From: Limnochordaceae bacterium
GTDB taxonomy: Bacteria > Bacillota > Limnochordia > Limnochordales > Geochordaceae
Reading direction: 5' to 3'
DNA length: 64,000 bases
Assembly: GCA_014896295.1 (NCBI GenBank)
Contig: JADBKR010000008.1
Coordinates: forward strand, 682,001 to 746,000
Shown in pieces: positions 29,494 through 39,126 of this stretch (its first letter is position 1; each line of letters opens with the position of its first letter). The translations under genes and the position numbers were made by a program. The notes below the pieces were generated by a model. The model had not been told where the DNA came from, did no database searches, and was given only the letters and a program-made list of their open reading frames with translations.

Positions 29494-29911
29494 GTGGAGA
29501 TCGACGATCGCTACACTCGACTGGCGCATCGACGTGGAGTCGCCGCGGCCCATCTACCTGCAAATCATCGACGAGGTCAAACGGGCAATGGCGCGCCGGG
29601 ATCTGCTCCCGGGGGACCGGATCCCGTCGCAGCGGGAGTTGGCCCAGATGCTGAGGGTCAACCCCAACACGGTCCAGCGGGCGTTTCGTGAGATGGAGGT
29701 GCTGGGTTTGGTGGAGACGGTGCGCGGGGAGGGGACCTTCGTCCGCGACGACCCCGCGCTGTTGAGCCAGGTGCGATCGGAGATGGCCCAACAGGCGGTG
29801 GCGCACTTCGTCAAGCAGATCCGCGGATTGGGCTTCGCCGAGGAGGAGGCCGTGTCGATGGTGCGTGCCGCTTTCCGGCAATCCGAGCCCGAAGGCGATC
29901 GCAGCGCGTGA
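29494..29911 (+). CDS. YtrA-subfamily GntR transcriptional regulator (5' end uncertain)
   Basis: Short GntR repressor with winged-helix DNA-binding domain (RPIYLQIIDEVKRAMARRDL, GDRIPSQRELAQMLRVNPNTVQRAFREMEVLGLVETVRGEGTFV) and a short helical C-terminus typical of the YtrA type (about 125 residues). The best start signal is GTG 29494 (GGGGGACGGAG upstream), but it is out of frame by one base with the conserved LDWRIDVESPRPIYLQI. Either one base near 29512-29516 is extra, or a later GTG (29534) is used. It heads an operon with an ABC transporter and a DUF4097 protein. Confidence 0.85.
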
Positions 29912-29954
29912 AGCATCGGGGAAGCGTAGCCGCCTGGGAAGGGAGCCTCGCGAC

Positions 29955-30668
29955 TTGAACGATACGCAATGGCTGGTCGAATCCACCGCGCTCGTGAAGC
30001 GCTACGGGCGCGTCGAGGCGCTGCGGGGCGTCGACCTTCGGCTGGGTGCGGGCCAGATCGTGGGCCTCGTGGGGCCCAACGGGAGCGGGAAGTCGACGTT
30101 CCTCAAGGTGGTGGCAGGGCTGCTGCATCCCGACGGCGGGAGCGTGAAGGTCCGCGGGCGCTCGCCCGGCCTCGAGACGAAGCGCTGGGTAGCCTTTCAG
30201 CCGGAGATCGACCACCTCTACCGGTGGATGACCGTGCAGCAAGCCATGGAACTGCAGGCGTCCGTCGTGGGCGATTGGGATGCCCGCAGGGCAGCAGAGC
30301 TGCTCGAATTCCTCAACCTGCACCAGCAGCGCCGCACCCCGGTCCGTAACCTCTCCCGGGGTATGCGGGCCCGGCTCAAGCTGGCCATGACGCTCTCGCG
30401 TAACGCACCCATCGTGCTCCTGGACGAGCCGCTGTCCGGCATCGATCCGCCCTCGCGCGGCCGCATCATCCGGGCGCTCATCGGGCAGTTCCGCACCGAC
30501 GAGCAGGTGGTGGTGCTCGCCACTCACGAGGTGGCCGAAACCGAAAGCACGTTTGATCGCGTGGTCTTCCTGGAGAAAGGCACCGTCAAAATCGACGAAG
30601 ACGCGCAGAAGCTGCGCGAGCGCTACGGCAAGTCGATCCAGGCGATCATGGAAGAGGTGTACGCATGA
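29955..30668 (+). CDS. YtrB-like ABC transporter ATPase
   Basis: A 237-residue ATPase starting at TTG 29955. Walker A is GPNGSGKST, the signature is the degenerate NLSRGMRARLKLAM and Walker B is IVLLDEPLSGIDP, with VVLATHEVAETES after it. This variant signature is typical of ATPases partnered with GntR/YtrA regulators. It overlaps the permease start by 4 bp. Export of, or resistance to, a cell-envelope-active compound is the usual role of such operons (known for B. subtilis ytr), here inferred. Confidence 0.9.
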   Translation: MNDTQWLVESTALVKRYGRVEALRGVDLRLGAGQIVGLVGPNGSGKSTFLKVVAGLLHPDGGSVKVRGRSPGLETKRWVAFQPEIDHLYRWMTVQQAMELQASVVGDWDARRAAELLEFLNLHQQRRTPVRNLSRGMRARLKLAMTLSRNAPIVLLDEPLSGIDPPSRGRIIRALIGQFRTDEQVVVLATHEVAETESTFDRVVFLEKGTVKIDEDAQKLRERYGKSIQAIMEEVYA

Positions 30669-31480
30669 GCGCGCGCTCGGCGCAAGGCAACGCCGTCGCC
30701 CTCGGGCGGGCGTTCCGTCGACTGTATCGCAAGGATCTCGAGTCGCTGAAGTTCACCCTGGCGCTGTTTTCGGTGCTGATAGCGGCCTGGGACGGTTACT
30801 TGCTGACCAGGGTGAGGGCGTGGGAGCCGGGTTTGCCGCTCGGGCTCTCCTTCATCCCGCTGGCCTTCATCCCGTTTTGGATCATCTGGGACGCTATCCA
30901 GTCGTACCGGTCGGAATGGCACTCCGGGACCATCTACTTCGTGCTCTCCGCTCCCGTGCCCGGCTGGATCCACGCCCTATCCAAGCTGGCCGCGGTCGCC
31001 ACGAGCTTCACCGCGCAGTCGGCGCTGGCGCTGGGCGGGACGTGGAGCATCGCCGCGGCGACCCTGCCGCGATTCGCCGATGTGGACGCGTGGTTGAGCC
31101 AGCTCCCTTCCGGCTACACCACCCAGGTGCTGCTGGGGATCGTGGCGGTGTACTGGATCCTCGGAGTAGGGACGATCCTGCACTTCCAGGCTGCTTACGT
31201 GGCGAGCCAGCTGGCCAACCGGCTGCAGTTGCTGGTGCTGCTCGCAGCGCTGGCCGTCGAGCAGTGGGTGGTGTGGCGGATGGGAGGCCTCGGCCACTAC
31301 CTGTTCGCCTGGGTGCCGGACTTCCGTTTCACGGCGTTCAACGTGACGCCCCAGGGGGTCCAGATGCTCGAGGACTTCCTGGTGGTCGATAGCGGGCCGG
31401 TACTGGGATGCGCGGTGGCCGAGATCCTGTTCTTCGTTGCGACGGCGTGGCTGTTGCAGCGGGCGGTGGAGGTGTCCTGA
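30665..31480 (+). CDS. ABC-2-type transporter permease of the GntR operon
   Basis: A 271-residue membrane protein with about six helices (FTLALFSVLIAAWDGYLL, FIPLAFIPFWIIWDAI, TQVLLGIVAVYWILGVGTIL, LQLLVLLAALAVEQWVV, VLGCAVAEILFFVATAWLL). The ordering around the SEWHSGTIYFVLSAPVPGW loop fits ABC-2 permeases. Its ATG overlaps the ATPase stop (ATGA). It functions with the ATPase at 29955. Confidence 0.83.
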   Translation: MSARSAQGNAVALGRAFRRLYRKDLESLKFTLALFSVLIAAWDGYLLTRVRAWEPGLPLGLSFIPLAFIPFWIIWDAIQSYRSEWHSGTIYFVLSAPVPGWIHALSKLAAVATSFTAQSALALGGTWSIAAATLPRFADVDAWLSQLPSGYTTQVLLGIVAVYWILGVGTILHFQAAYVASQLANRLQLLVLLAALAVEQWVVWRMGGLGHYLFAWVPDFRFTAFNVTPQGVQMLEDFLVVDSGPVLGCAVAEILFFVATAWLLQRAVEVS

Positions 31481-31482
31481 CC

Positions 31483-32718
31483 TTGAACGTGAAGCGTGCG
31501 GCGTTATGGGCGCTGTTGGCGTTGTTCGTCGTGGCGATGGTGGACTGGCGGGCCCAGGTGCTGTGGGCCACGCACGACGTCCACTCGATCGGCTGGGGTT
31601 ACCAGGAGCTTTTCCGGGTCCGAGGACACTCGCTCCGGGACCTGATGGAAGGGCAAGGCATCTCCGCCGACGAGTGGGCCATGCTGGCGAGCGAGGGCGC
31701 GATCGACGAGCGCAGCACTCCGAAGGCGTCGGCGTCGACGAAGCTGGAGGCTTCGCTGGCCCCGGGTAAGGCGCTGGAGGTCGAAAACCCGTTCGGGAGC
31801 ATCCGCCTCGACGGCGTGGCTCGGGATCAGATCCCGGCGGGCGGGCCCGACGTCGATCTGGAGTCCCGCCTGACGGTGTACGCCACCAGCGAGCAAGCGG
31901 CCCGGCAGTACCTGCAGCAACTCCGTGTGCGGCTCGTCTCCACGGAGGAGGGCGGCGCCCGGCTGGAGGTCGACCGGCCTGTCCTCACTCCCTCCGAGGT
32001 GAAGCGGGTCAAGCTCGAGCTTGCCGGGCGCATGCCTTCCGACGGCCTCGTGCAGCTGCGAAACGGCTCCGGGACGGTCAGCGTCTCCGGTGTGGCTGGG
32101 CCGTCGTTCGTCCACAACTCGATGGGCCGCACGGAGCTGCACGACTTGCGGGGCCACTGGCGGGTAGACGTGCCGTTCAGCGACCTGACCGTCCGGCGGG
32201 TGGCAGGATCCGTGGAGGTGTCAGGTAGCTACGCCTCCAGCACGATCGACGACGTCCGGGGCGACTTGACCGTGCGGGCCGACTTCCGGGACCAGCGAAT
32301 GAGCGGCGTCGGCGGCCGGCTCTCGGCTCGCGTCCGCTACGGACGCCTCGAGGCGGACGGAGTGGGAAAAGGCGCGGAGGTAGACGGCCACTTCGCCGAC
32401 GTCACCCTGCGAGACGTGCGCGGGGACGTCGCGGCCTCGACCAGCTACGGCAACCTGCTCGTGGCACGACCGCTCGGCAGCGTCGACCTGACCTCCCGCT
32501 ACACGGGCGTGCGCGTCGAGCTGCCAGAGCCGCTCGACCACCGGTTCGACGTGGAGGTGCGGATGGGCGATCTCGTCAACCGGACGGGGCTGCAAGAGGC
32601 GCCGCGGGTTACGCAGGGAGCGGAGCACTTCGTGGCTGCGGCGGGCGGCGGGCGCCACGTCGTGCGGATCCGGGCGGAGTACGCAAACGTGGAGATCCTG
32701 GCCCGGGGCGGGCAGTAA
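31483..32718 (+). CDS. DUF4097-type beta-helix membrane-anchored protein
   Basis: A 411-residue protein with one N-terminal helix (AALWALLALFVVAMV) followed by an extracytoplasmic region. The second half is a regular right-handed beta-helix pattern of the DUF4097 (putative adhesin) type (HWRVDVPFSDLTVRRVAG, VEVSGSYASSTIDDVRGDL, AEVDGHFADVTLRDVRGDV, SYGNLLVARPLGSVDL). TTG 31483 follows GGAGGT by 9 nt, right after the permease stop. Such proteins often accompany envelope-stress regulators and transporters. Confidence 0.8.
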   Translation: MNVKRAALWALLALFVVAMVDWRAQVLWATHDVHSIGWGYQELFRVRGHSLRDLMEGQGISADEWAMLASEGAIDERSTPKASASTKLEASLAPGKALEVENPFGSIRLDGVARDQIPAGGPDVDLESRLTVYATSEQAARQYLQQLRVRLVSTEEGGARLEVDRPVLTPSEVKRVKLELAGRMPSDGLVQLRNGSGTVSVSGVAGPSFVHNSMGRTELHDLRGHWRVDVPFSDLTVRRVAGSVEVSGSYASSTIDDVRGDLTVRADFRDQRMSGVGGRLSARVRYGRLEADGVGKGAEVDGHFADVTLRDVRGDVAASTSYGNLLVARPLGSVDLTSRYTGVRVELPEPLDHRFDVEVRMGDLVNRTGLQEAPRVTQGAEHFVAAAGGGRHVVRIRAEYANVEILARGGQ

Positions 32719-32886
32719 GATCCGTCACCCGGCGATAACCGGCGTGTTACGTGGCGGTAAAGGGACGGTCACGATGGTGGCGGAGACTGGCGTTGCCAGG
32801 CAGGCAGTCCGGTCCGGCGCCCGGAGGCCGGTGAACCCGGGCAGGCTTTCGGGTGACCCACCGACCGGTAGATCAAGGAGCATCTC

Positions 32887-33515
32887 TTGGAAGTCCAGGC
32901 GGCAGTTCCGCGTGAGCTGACCACGGATCCGGACGTCGAGATCGTGCGCCGCATGGCGGCGGGGGAACAGGAGGCGCTCCTTCAGCTTCACCGACGCTAC
33001 CGGCGGCGGGTGCTCGGCTACATCGTCAAGCTGGTGCGAGACCCGGCGCTGGCGGAGGAGGTCCTCCAGGACGTATGGCTGGCTGCCTGGCAGGGCGCGG
33101 GAAGGTTTCGTGGGGCGTCGCGGGTGAGCACGTGGCTGCTGGGCATCGCCCACCACCGTTCCCTCAATGCCTTCCGCCAGGCGGACCGCCGCAGGCTCGA
33201 GCCCGTGGCCCCCGAGAGGCTAGCGGGCGACGGAGCCATGGGAAGGCGACGAGGGATCGGCCGTCGTATCCGGGCTCGAATCGGCGGAGATGCGGGAGCT
33301 CCTGGCGCAGGCCATGGAGCGCCTGTCCCCCGTCCACCAGGCGGCGCTCCGGCTCGTCTTCTTCCACGGGCTCTCGCTCAAGGAGGCGGCCGTCCGTGAT
33401 GGGTTGCCCGGTCGGAACGGTCAAAAGCCGCCTCAGCCATGCCCGCCAGCGACTCCGGGAGTGTCTGGAGGCGGAGAACGCACCGGCGCCCGCACCTGCC
33501 TGTGCAACGCGGTAA
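32887..33515 (+). CDS. ECF-family RNA polymerase sigma factor (two frameshifts)
   Basis: Region 2 is clear in the first frame (DVEIVRRMAAGEQEALLQLHRRYRRRVLGYIV, then LAEEVLQDVWLAAWQGAGRF, STWLLGIAHHRSLNAFRQ). From about 33240 the next frame gives the start of region 4 (MRELLAQAMERLSPVHQAALRLVFFHGLSLKEAA). From about 33398 the third frame finishes it (MGCPVGTVKSRLSHARQRLREC). Removing two single bases yields 208 residues, a normal ECF length. TTG 32887 has AAGGAG upstream. The anti-sigma gene follows. The 168-bp leader shows no promoter I can assign. Confidence 0.87.
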
Positions 33516-33538
33516 GCTCGCCCGGAGCCTCGCCGGAG

Positions 33539-33835
33539 GTGCCGGGCCGTCATGTCGACCAATGGTTGCCCTGGTACGTCAACGGCACCCTCGGCTCACG
33601 GCTGCGCCTGCGCGTGGAGCGACACCTGGCGCGCTGCGAGTGCTGCCGGCAGGAGCTCCGGTGGTGGGAGGCCATCCGCGACGCCGTCGTCAGGCAGGCC
33701 TCTGCCGGGCCGAAGACGGATATCCCGCCCGGCAGCCCGCCCACTGCTCGTAGCCCCGCATCCGCCTCCAAGCGCTCCTGGCCAGTTGGCGCACCTCGGC
33801 ATCCTTCTCCAGGCCCGCGAACGTCGCGGCGCTGA
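33539..33835 (+). CDS. Zinc-finger anti-sigma factor
   Basis: A protein of about 98 residues with the classical anti-sigma zinc-binding module: VDQWLPWYVNGTLG, then VERHLARCECCRQEL with the HxxxCxxC ligands. It follows the ECF sigma gene after 23 bp and should sequester that sigma factor. The C-terminal part is low-complexity Pro/Ser/Arg and lacks the membrane helix often found, so the end may be altered by another indel. The start is probably GTG 33539. Confidence 0.75.
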   Translation: MPGRHVDQWLPWYVNGTLGSRLRLRVERHLARCECCRQELRWWEAIRDAVVRQASAGPKTDIPPGSPPTARSPASASKRSWPVGAPRHPSPGPRTSRR

Positions 33836-34017
33836 GACGCCGGAGCAGCGGCGAGGAAAAGGACGCGGCGGCGTCCCGCGGTGGTCTGGTAAGAAGGGGG
33901 CGCACTTCTCCGGCCAACGGTCTATATTCTAGGGGTCCCCTTCTCGATCCCGGTGCCCGTCCGCACGGCGCGGCGCCGGCGGCCGGCCCTGCAGCCATCA
34001 CGTGATCGCCGGGGGGT

Positions 34018-34653
34018 ATGATGGTGGAACCACAGTGGATCCGGTGGGCCAAGCGCATCCAGGCGATTGCGCAGACGGGCCTCTCCTTCGCCAGGGACCC
34101 GTATGACCTCGACCGCTACCGGGAACTTCGTGAGCTCGCGACCGACATGCTGGCTCACGGGGCCGGGCTCGATGGCTCGCCTGACCGGCTCCGCGTGCGA
34201 GAGCTATTCGCCGGCGAATCGGGCTACCCGACCCCGAAGGTCGACGTGCGGGCGGCCGTCTTCCAGGAGAGCCGGGTGCTCATGGTGAAAGAACGCTCCG
34301 ATGGCCGCTGGTCCATCCCCGGGGGCTGGGCGGACGTGGGGTCGTCGCCGGGGGAGATGGCCGTTCGCGAAGTGTACGAGGAGTCGGGATACCGGGTTCG
34401 CCCGGTGCGCATCCTGGCCGTGTGGGACAACTCCCGCCACCATGATCGCCCGGTGGCGTACGCCGTCTACAAGATCTGCATCGGGTGCGAGCTGGTGGGT
34501 GGGGAGTCCCGCGCCGGGACGGAGACGGAAGCGGTAGGGTGGTTTTCGCTGGACGCCCTGCCGGAGCTCTCCGTGACCCGGATCACCGAGCAGCAGCTGC
34601 GGCGGCTGCACGAGCTCCACACGCATCCCGAACTCGGGCCCGACTTCGATTGA
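34018..34653 (+). CDS. Nudix hydrolase with N-terminal accessory domain
   Basis: A 211-residue hydrolase of nucleoside-diphosphate-linked compounds. An N-terminal helical domain (IRWAKRIQAIAQTGLSFARDPYDLDRYRELRE) precedes the Nudix domain. The Nudix box is GWADVGSSPGEMAVREVYEESGY. This two-domain form occurs in ADP-ribose or NADH pyrophosphatase-like proteins. The start is ATG 34018 or the next codon, ATG 34021, after GGGGGG. A palindrome ATCACGTGAT lies 12 bp upstream. The 182-bp gap before it also contains a TATATT sequence (about 33922) without a good -35. Confidence 0.9.
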   Translation: MMVEPQWIRWAKRIQAIAQTGLSFARDPYDLDRYRELRELATDMLAHGAGLDGSPDRLRVRELFAGESGYPTPKVDVRAAVFQESRVLMVKERSDGRWSIPGGWADVGSSPGEMAVREVYEESGYRVRPVRILAVWDNSRHHDRPVAYAVYKICIGCELVGGESRAGTETEAVGWFSLDALPELSVTRITEQQLRRLHELHTHPELGPDFD

Positions 34654-34665
34654 GAAGGTGCCAGG

Positions 34666-35652
34666 ATGGTCACGGAGATCAAAGCCGTACGCGGGGGCCT
34701 GCGCAAGCGTCCCACGGACGGGCCCGGCGCCGCCACGGCGCGGCCCAAGCCGGAGTGGCTCAAAGTACCGTTGCCGGTGGGGCCCGTGTACGCCCGGGTC
34801 TCGGGGCTGGTGCGCGAGCTGGGCCTGCACACGGTGTGCCAGGAGGCCCGTTGCCCCAACGTGGCGGAGTGCTGGGGCCACGGCACCGCCACGTTCATGA
34901 TCCTGGGGTGGGTGTGCACGCGGGCGTGCAAGTTTTGCGCCGTGGCGACCGGCAACCCGAGGGGAGCCGTCGACGCCGGGGAGCCGCAGCGGGTGGCCAC
35001 CGCCGTCCGGGAGCTCGACCTCGAGTACGTCGTGCTCACCTCGGTCGACCGGGACGACCTGCCCGACGGGGGCGCCGCGCACTTCGCGCGCACCGTCCGG
35101 GCCATCAAAGAGGCTGCGCCCTCGACGCGGGTGGAGGCGCTCACGCCCGATTTCCGCGGCGACCGGGCGGCGGTCGCCCTGGTCGTCGACAGCGGGCTCG
35201 ACGTGTTCGCCCACAACCTGGAGACGGTGCGCAGGCTCACGCCCCGGGTGCGGGATCCGCGGGCGACGTACGACCAGAGCCTGGAGGTCCTGGCCTTTGG
35301 CAAGCGGCATCGCCCGGAGGTGCTGACCAAGTCCAGCCTCATGCTCGGGCTCGGGGAGACGGATGGCGAGATCCGGGAGGCCATGCGGGACCTGCGAGCG
35401 GCGGGCGTCGACATCCTCACCCTCGGGCAGTACCTGCGCCCCAGCAAGAGTCACCTCCCCGTGGAGCGGTACGTCACGCCAGCGGAGTTCTTGCGCTACC
35501 GGGATTGGGGATACGAGGAGGGGTTCGTCGAGGTCTTCAGCGGGCCGCTCGTGCGCAGCTCGTACCGGGCAGACCGGGTGTTCGAGGAGGCCAAGGCGGG
35601 CCAGCCGGCAGGCGCCGGGGCCGGAGGCGTGGCGGCTTCGCGCCCGGACTGA
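34666..35652 (+). CDS. lipA: Lipoyl synthase
   Basis: Radical-SAM enzyme that inserts two sulfurs into protein-bound octanoyl groups to make lipoyl cofactor. The auxiliary cluster cysteines are C58, C63 and C69 ([12 protein letters not shown]). The radical-SAM cluster is C84, C88 and C91 (CTRACKFC). The C-terminal serine ligand lies in VRSSYRAD. Other signatures include [21 protein letters not shown] and [10 protein letters not shown]. It is 328 residues, close to the family norm, with an Ala/Gly-rich tail. Neither lipB nor a lipoylated enzyme gene is adjacent. Confidence 0.97.
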   Translation: MVTEIKAVRGGLRKRPTDGPGAATARPKPEWLKVPLPVGPVYARVSGLVRELGLHTVCQEARCPNVAECWGHGTATFMILGWVCTRACKFCAVATGNPRGAVDAGEPQRVATAVRELDLEYVVLTSVDRDDLPDGGAAHFARTVRAIKEAAPSTRVEALTPDFRGDRAAVALVVDSGLDVFAHNLETVRRLTPRVRDPRATYDQSLEVLAFGKRHRPEVLTKSSLMLGLGETDGEIREAMRDLRAAGVDILTLGQYLRPSKSHLPVERYVTPAEFLRYRDWGYEEGFVEVFSGPLVRSSYRADRVFEEAKAGQPAGAGAGGVAASRPD

Positions 35653-35679
35653 CCGCCTGCGCCAAGCGGAGGAAGACCC

Positions 35680-38269
35680 GTGCGAGCGTACCGGCAGCGG
35701 CTCGTGGCGATTCTGCTCGCAGTGGCCGTCGCGGGGGCGGCCGTGGAAGCGAGCGTTGCCCCTCCCGGCTTCGCAGGGCCGGTGCTGGAGCCGCTGGAGG
35801 AGCTGCCGGTAGCGCCGGGCGTCCGGCTGCAAACGTACGCCTTTACGGGCGACGCCGGTGTCAGCCGGGTCTACGTCCTGTCCGCGAAGCTCCGTGGGGC
35901 TCCGGTCCGGATCCGCACCACCAGCCCCGGCCCAGGGGGCGGGGTGCTCGGCCTGGCGTCTGTGCCCATGCAGGCGGCCTCGGTCACCGCGGGAGCCCGT
36001 TCGACGGTCGTCGCGGCCGTCAACGGAGACTTCTGGACAGGCCCGCCCCTCGCCGGCGTGCCTTATCACCTGCAGATCCGGGAAGGGGAGCTCCTCTCCA
36101 GCCCTCAACCGGTGGGAGCGGCGTGGGGCCTTACCTCCGAGGGCCAGATGCTGCTCGAGCCCGTACGCATGGACGCCGTCATCTGGACGGCGGGCGGTTC
36201 GAGGAGCCGGCTTTTGGCGGTCAACAAGCCTCGAGGCCCGCAGGCGCTGGTTCTCTACTCGCCTTCGTGGGCAGCTTCGACCCGCACGGGGCCCGGGGGA
36301 ACGGAGGCCGTCATCGCCGCGCTGACGCCTCCTTTGCCGCTGCGGGCCGGGGTGACCTACGCCGGCACGGTGAGCGCCGTGGTGGAAGGCCCGGGCGACA
36401 CCGCCATCCCGCCGGGAAGCCTGGTACTATCGGGCGCGGGCGAGGCGGCGCAGTGGATGGCCCGCGTGCTCCGGCCCGGTACTGCCGTGCGCCTTCGGAT
36501 CGACCTGTGGGGCGAATCCGGCCGCACCTGGAACGATGTGATCGAGGCCATCGGCGGCGGCCCTGGGTCCCTGCTACGCAACGGGCGTCCGGACCCGGGC
36601 CTTCCCTCCGTCGAGGGGGTGCATCCCCGGACGGCCCTGGGCGTGAGGGGCGACGAGCTTCTGCTCGTCGCCGTGGACGGGCGCCAGCCTCCCTACAGCA
36701 CCGGCGTCACCCTCGAAGAGCTGGCCTGGATACTCCGGGGGCTCGGCGCCACGGACGGGCTCAACCTCGACGGCGGGGGGTCGACGACCCTCCTGGCGCG
36801 CCTGCCCGGGGAGCCAGGCTTGCGGCTCGTCAACCGGCCGTCCGACGGGTCGGAGCGGGCGGTCGGCAACGCCCTGGCCGTGGTGAGCACGGCCGCTCCC
36901 ACCGGCGTGCTGCACCACGTCTTCCTGCGCCCCTCGCGGCTGGTCTTGCTGCAGGGCAGCGCCTGGCCTCTGCGGGTGCTGGGAGCGGACGACGTGCTGG
37001 CACCGGTGGCCGTCGACCCGGGCACCGTCCGGTGGGCCGTCGAGGGAGGGGTGGCGGAGGTCGACGCGGCCGGGCGGCTGCGAGCCCGGCGCCCCGGCGA
37101 AGGTTGGGTCGTGGCCAGCGCCGGGGGCGTGACAGCCCGCGTGCCCGTGCGGGTCGTCGGGGCTCCCGACCGGGTGCAGATCGAGCCGGACCCCGTGGTG
37201 GTGGACCGCGGCGGCGCGGCCGAGTTCGTGGTGCGGGCCTGGCACGAGGGCCAGGAGCTGCTGGTTTCGCCCGAGCTGTTCGACTGCCGGATCTCCGGTG
37301 TCGCCGGCACGCGGATCGAGGGCCATGACCTGGTACGGGCCGGCCCGTCGGCCGGAGGCGAGGGCCTGCTCACTTGCGGGAGGCCCGGCCTGGCCCCCGC
37401 CAGCGCGCGCCTCGTGGTCGGCAAGCCGCCGGTCCTCGCTGGAGGGCTTCGAAGGCCCCTGGCGCGTGCAGGCCCTCGCCGTGCGGGCACGGGCGTCGGT
37501 ACGCGTGGCCCAGCGGCCGCTTCCGGTGAGGCTCGGGACTTACTCCCTGGAGCTTGCCTACGACTTTACCGCGGGCCCCGCGGGTACCCGGGCCGCCTAC
37601 GTGGTCTGGCCGGACGGCCTGCCCCTGGATGGCCGGCCTCGTAGCCTGGGCCTGTGGGTTTACGGGGACGGCGGCCGCCACTGGCTGCGGGCCACGCTGT
37701 ACGACGCGCTCCGCCGGGACGGGCCGGGAATCACGGTGGACTTCACGCCCAAGGACGGGCTCGACTGGGTCGGGTGGAGGCACGTGCAGGCCCCGATCCC
37801 GCCGGACGTGCGCCCTCCGGTGACGGTGCGACGGATCTACGTGGTGGAGACCGACGCCTCGCGCGGCGGCCGGGGCACCCTCTACTTCGACCACCTGCGG
37901 GCCATCTACTCCGACACCGGCGAGGATCTCGAAGGACCCGTCGTCGTCCCCCGGACGCCGCCTCCCGGCGCACGGGTAGCGGGCGCGATGCCCGAGATCG
38001 CCGTACAGATCCACGACCGGGGCGCCGGCGTGCAACCGGCCGCCATCCTGGCGATGCTGGACGGTCGTCCAGTGCCGGTCCGCTGGGACGAAGGGAGCGG
38101 CCGGGCGACTTTGGTGCTCGCTGCGCCCCTGGCGCCGGGTCTGCACCACGTCAAGGTGGAGGCGGCCGATCGGGCGGGTAACCCCTCCCAGCCGTGGGCC
38201 GAGTGGAGCTTCACCGTGGAGGCTGCGCCCGGGCCCGCACCAGCACCACCGGGCCGCGCCATTGACTGA
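35680..38269 (+). CDS. Secreted phosphodiester glycosidase with Ig-like and carbohydrate-binding-like domains (frameshifted)
   Basis: Large exported protein of about 862 residues after removal of one extra base near 37430. A signal peptide (QRLVAILLAVAVAGAAVEASVA) is followed by a NAGPA/phosphodiester-glycosidase domain to about residue 405. That domain contains VAAVNGDFWTG, HPRTALGVRGDELLLVAVDGR and GLNLDGGGSTTLL. Two beta-rich Ig-like (BIG2-type) segments follow. In the second frame from 37433 there is a jelly-roll-like module (FEGPWRVQAL... TLYFDHLRAIYSD) and a final Ig-like domain (AVQIHDRGAGVQPAAILAMLDG). It may act on extracellular phosphodiester-linked glycans. It overlaps the convergent UspA gene. 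Confidence 0.83.
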
Positions 38270-39125
38270 GGATCTTGGGCGTCACGCTACCTGCCCAGAA
38301 GGCGTCCCAGCCCTTGAGGGCATGGCTCGCCATGACCACCAGGTCGATCCGGGCGTCCCGGAAGGCCCCCACGAGCTCGGCTGCCGGCTCACCCCGGCGC
38401 ACCTGGGCCTTGGGCGGAGTCGCCTGCTCGCACAGGCGGGCGCCCAGGCGCTCGAGGTAGTGCACGGCCGCCTGTTCCTCGATGTCGAGCCGGGCGTCGA
38501 CCGTCCGGGGAAGCAGGCGCCCTGCTGCCGCTCGCTCCATGGGCAGGTCGCTCCTGCGGGGCACGACCGTCACCAGGTGCAAAGTAGCCCCGAGCGCTCT
38601 GGCCAGCTCGCAGGCGACGGGAAGGGAGTGCTCGTGGTGCGGGCCGCCGTCCAGCGGCACGGCGATCCGGTCGCATCGCCACGGCTCGGGGGTGGCGTCG
38701 GGGTGGACGACGAGCACGGGGCGGGTGCCGTGCACCAGCACCTGCTGGGCAATGCTGCCCACCAAGAATCCCCGCATCCCCCCGTGCCCGTGCGTGGAGA
38801 GCATGACGAGGTCGTTGGCCAGCTCCTCGGCGTGCTGCACGATGCTGCGCGCCACGTCGCCCTCGGCCGCCTCGTGCACGTGGCACTCGACGGACAGGCC
38901 CTTACCCGCCAGGCGCTGCATCACGCCGTCCAGGTAAGCTCCCGCCTCGGCAGGGTCGCAAAGGTGCCGGTCTCCGTGGACCTGTACCGGCGCCCGGGCC
39001 TCGATGACGTGGAGCAGGGTGACGGAGGCCCCCAGGGAGCGCGCCATCGTCTCGACGACGGGAAGCACCGCCTCCGCCAGCCGGGAGCCGTCCAGGGGCA
39101 CCAGCAAACGGTTGAACAGCGGCAA
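38211..39125 (-). CDS. Tandem universal stress protein (UspA-type)
   Basis: A 304-residue protein with two Usp domains. Domain 1 starts RLLVPLDGSRLAEAVLPVV and keeps the ATP-binding pattern in STHGHGGMRGFLVGSIAQQVL. Domain 2 starts DRIAVPLDGGPHHEHSLPVA and has a weaker motif (SHALKGWDAFWAGSVTPKIL). TTG 39125 has GGGAGG upstream and lies 1 bp after the Nramp gene stop, so the two form an operon. Its role is probably nucleotide-dependent stress or metal-response modulation (inferred). Confidence 0.9.
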   Translation of the reverse strand: MPLFNRLLVPLDGSRLAEAVLPVVETMARSLGASVTLLHVIEARAPVQVHGDRHLCDPAEAGAYLDGVMQRLAGKGLSVECHVHEAAEGDVARSIVQHAEELANDLVMLSTHGHGGMRGFLVGSIAQQVLVHGTRPVLVVHPDATPEPWRCDRIAVPLDGGPHHEHSLPVACELARALGATLHLVTVVPRRSDLPMERAAAGRLLPRTVDARLDIEEQAAVHYLERLGARLCEQATPPKAQVRRGEPAAELVGAFRDARIDLVVMASHALKGWDAFWAGSVTPKILSQWRGPVVLVRARAQPPR

Positions 39126-39126
39126 C

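Noticed and set aside
34485-37328. Long open frame (947 codons) over lipA and the glycosidase gene
   Set aside because: It is Arg/Gly/Ala/Pro-rich low-complexity sequence typical of an antiparallel or shifted frame in GC-rich DNA; the overlapping frame has clear LipA motifs.
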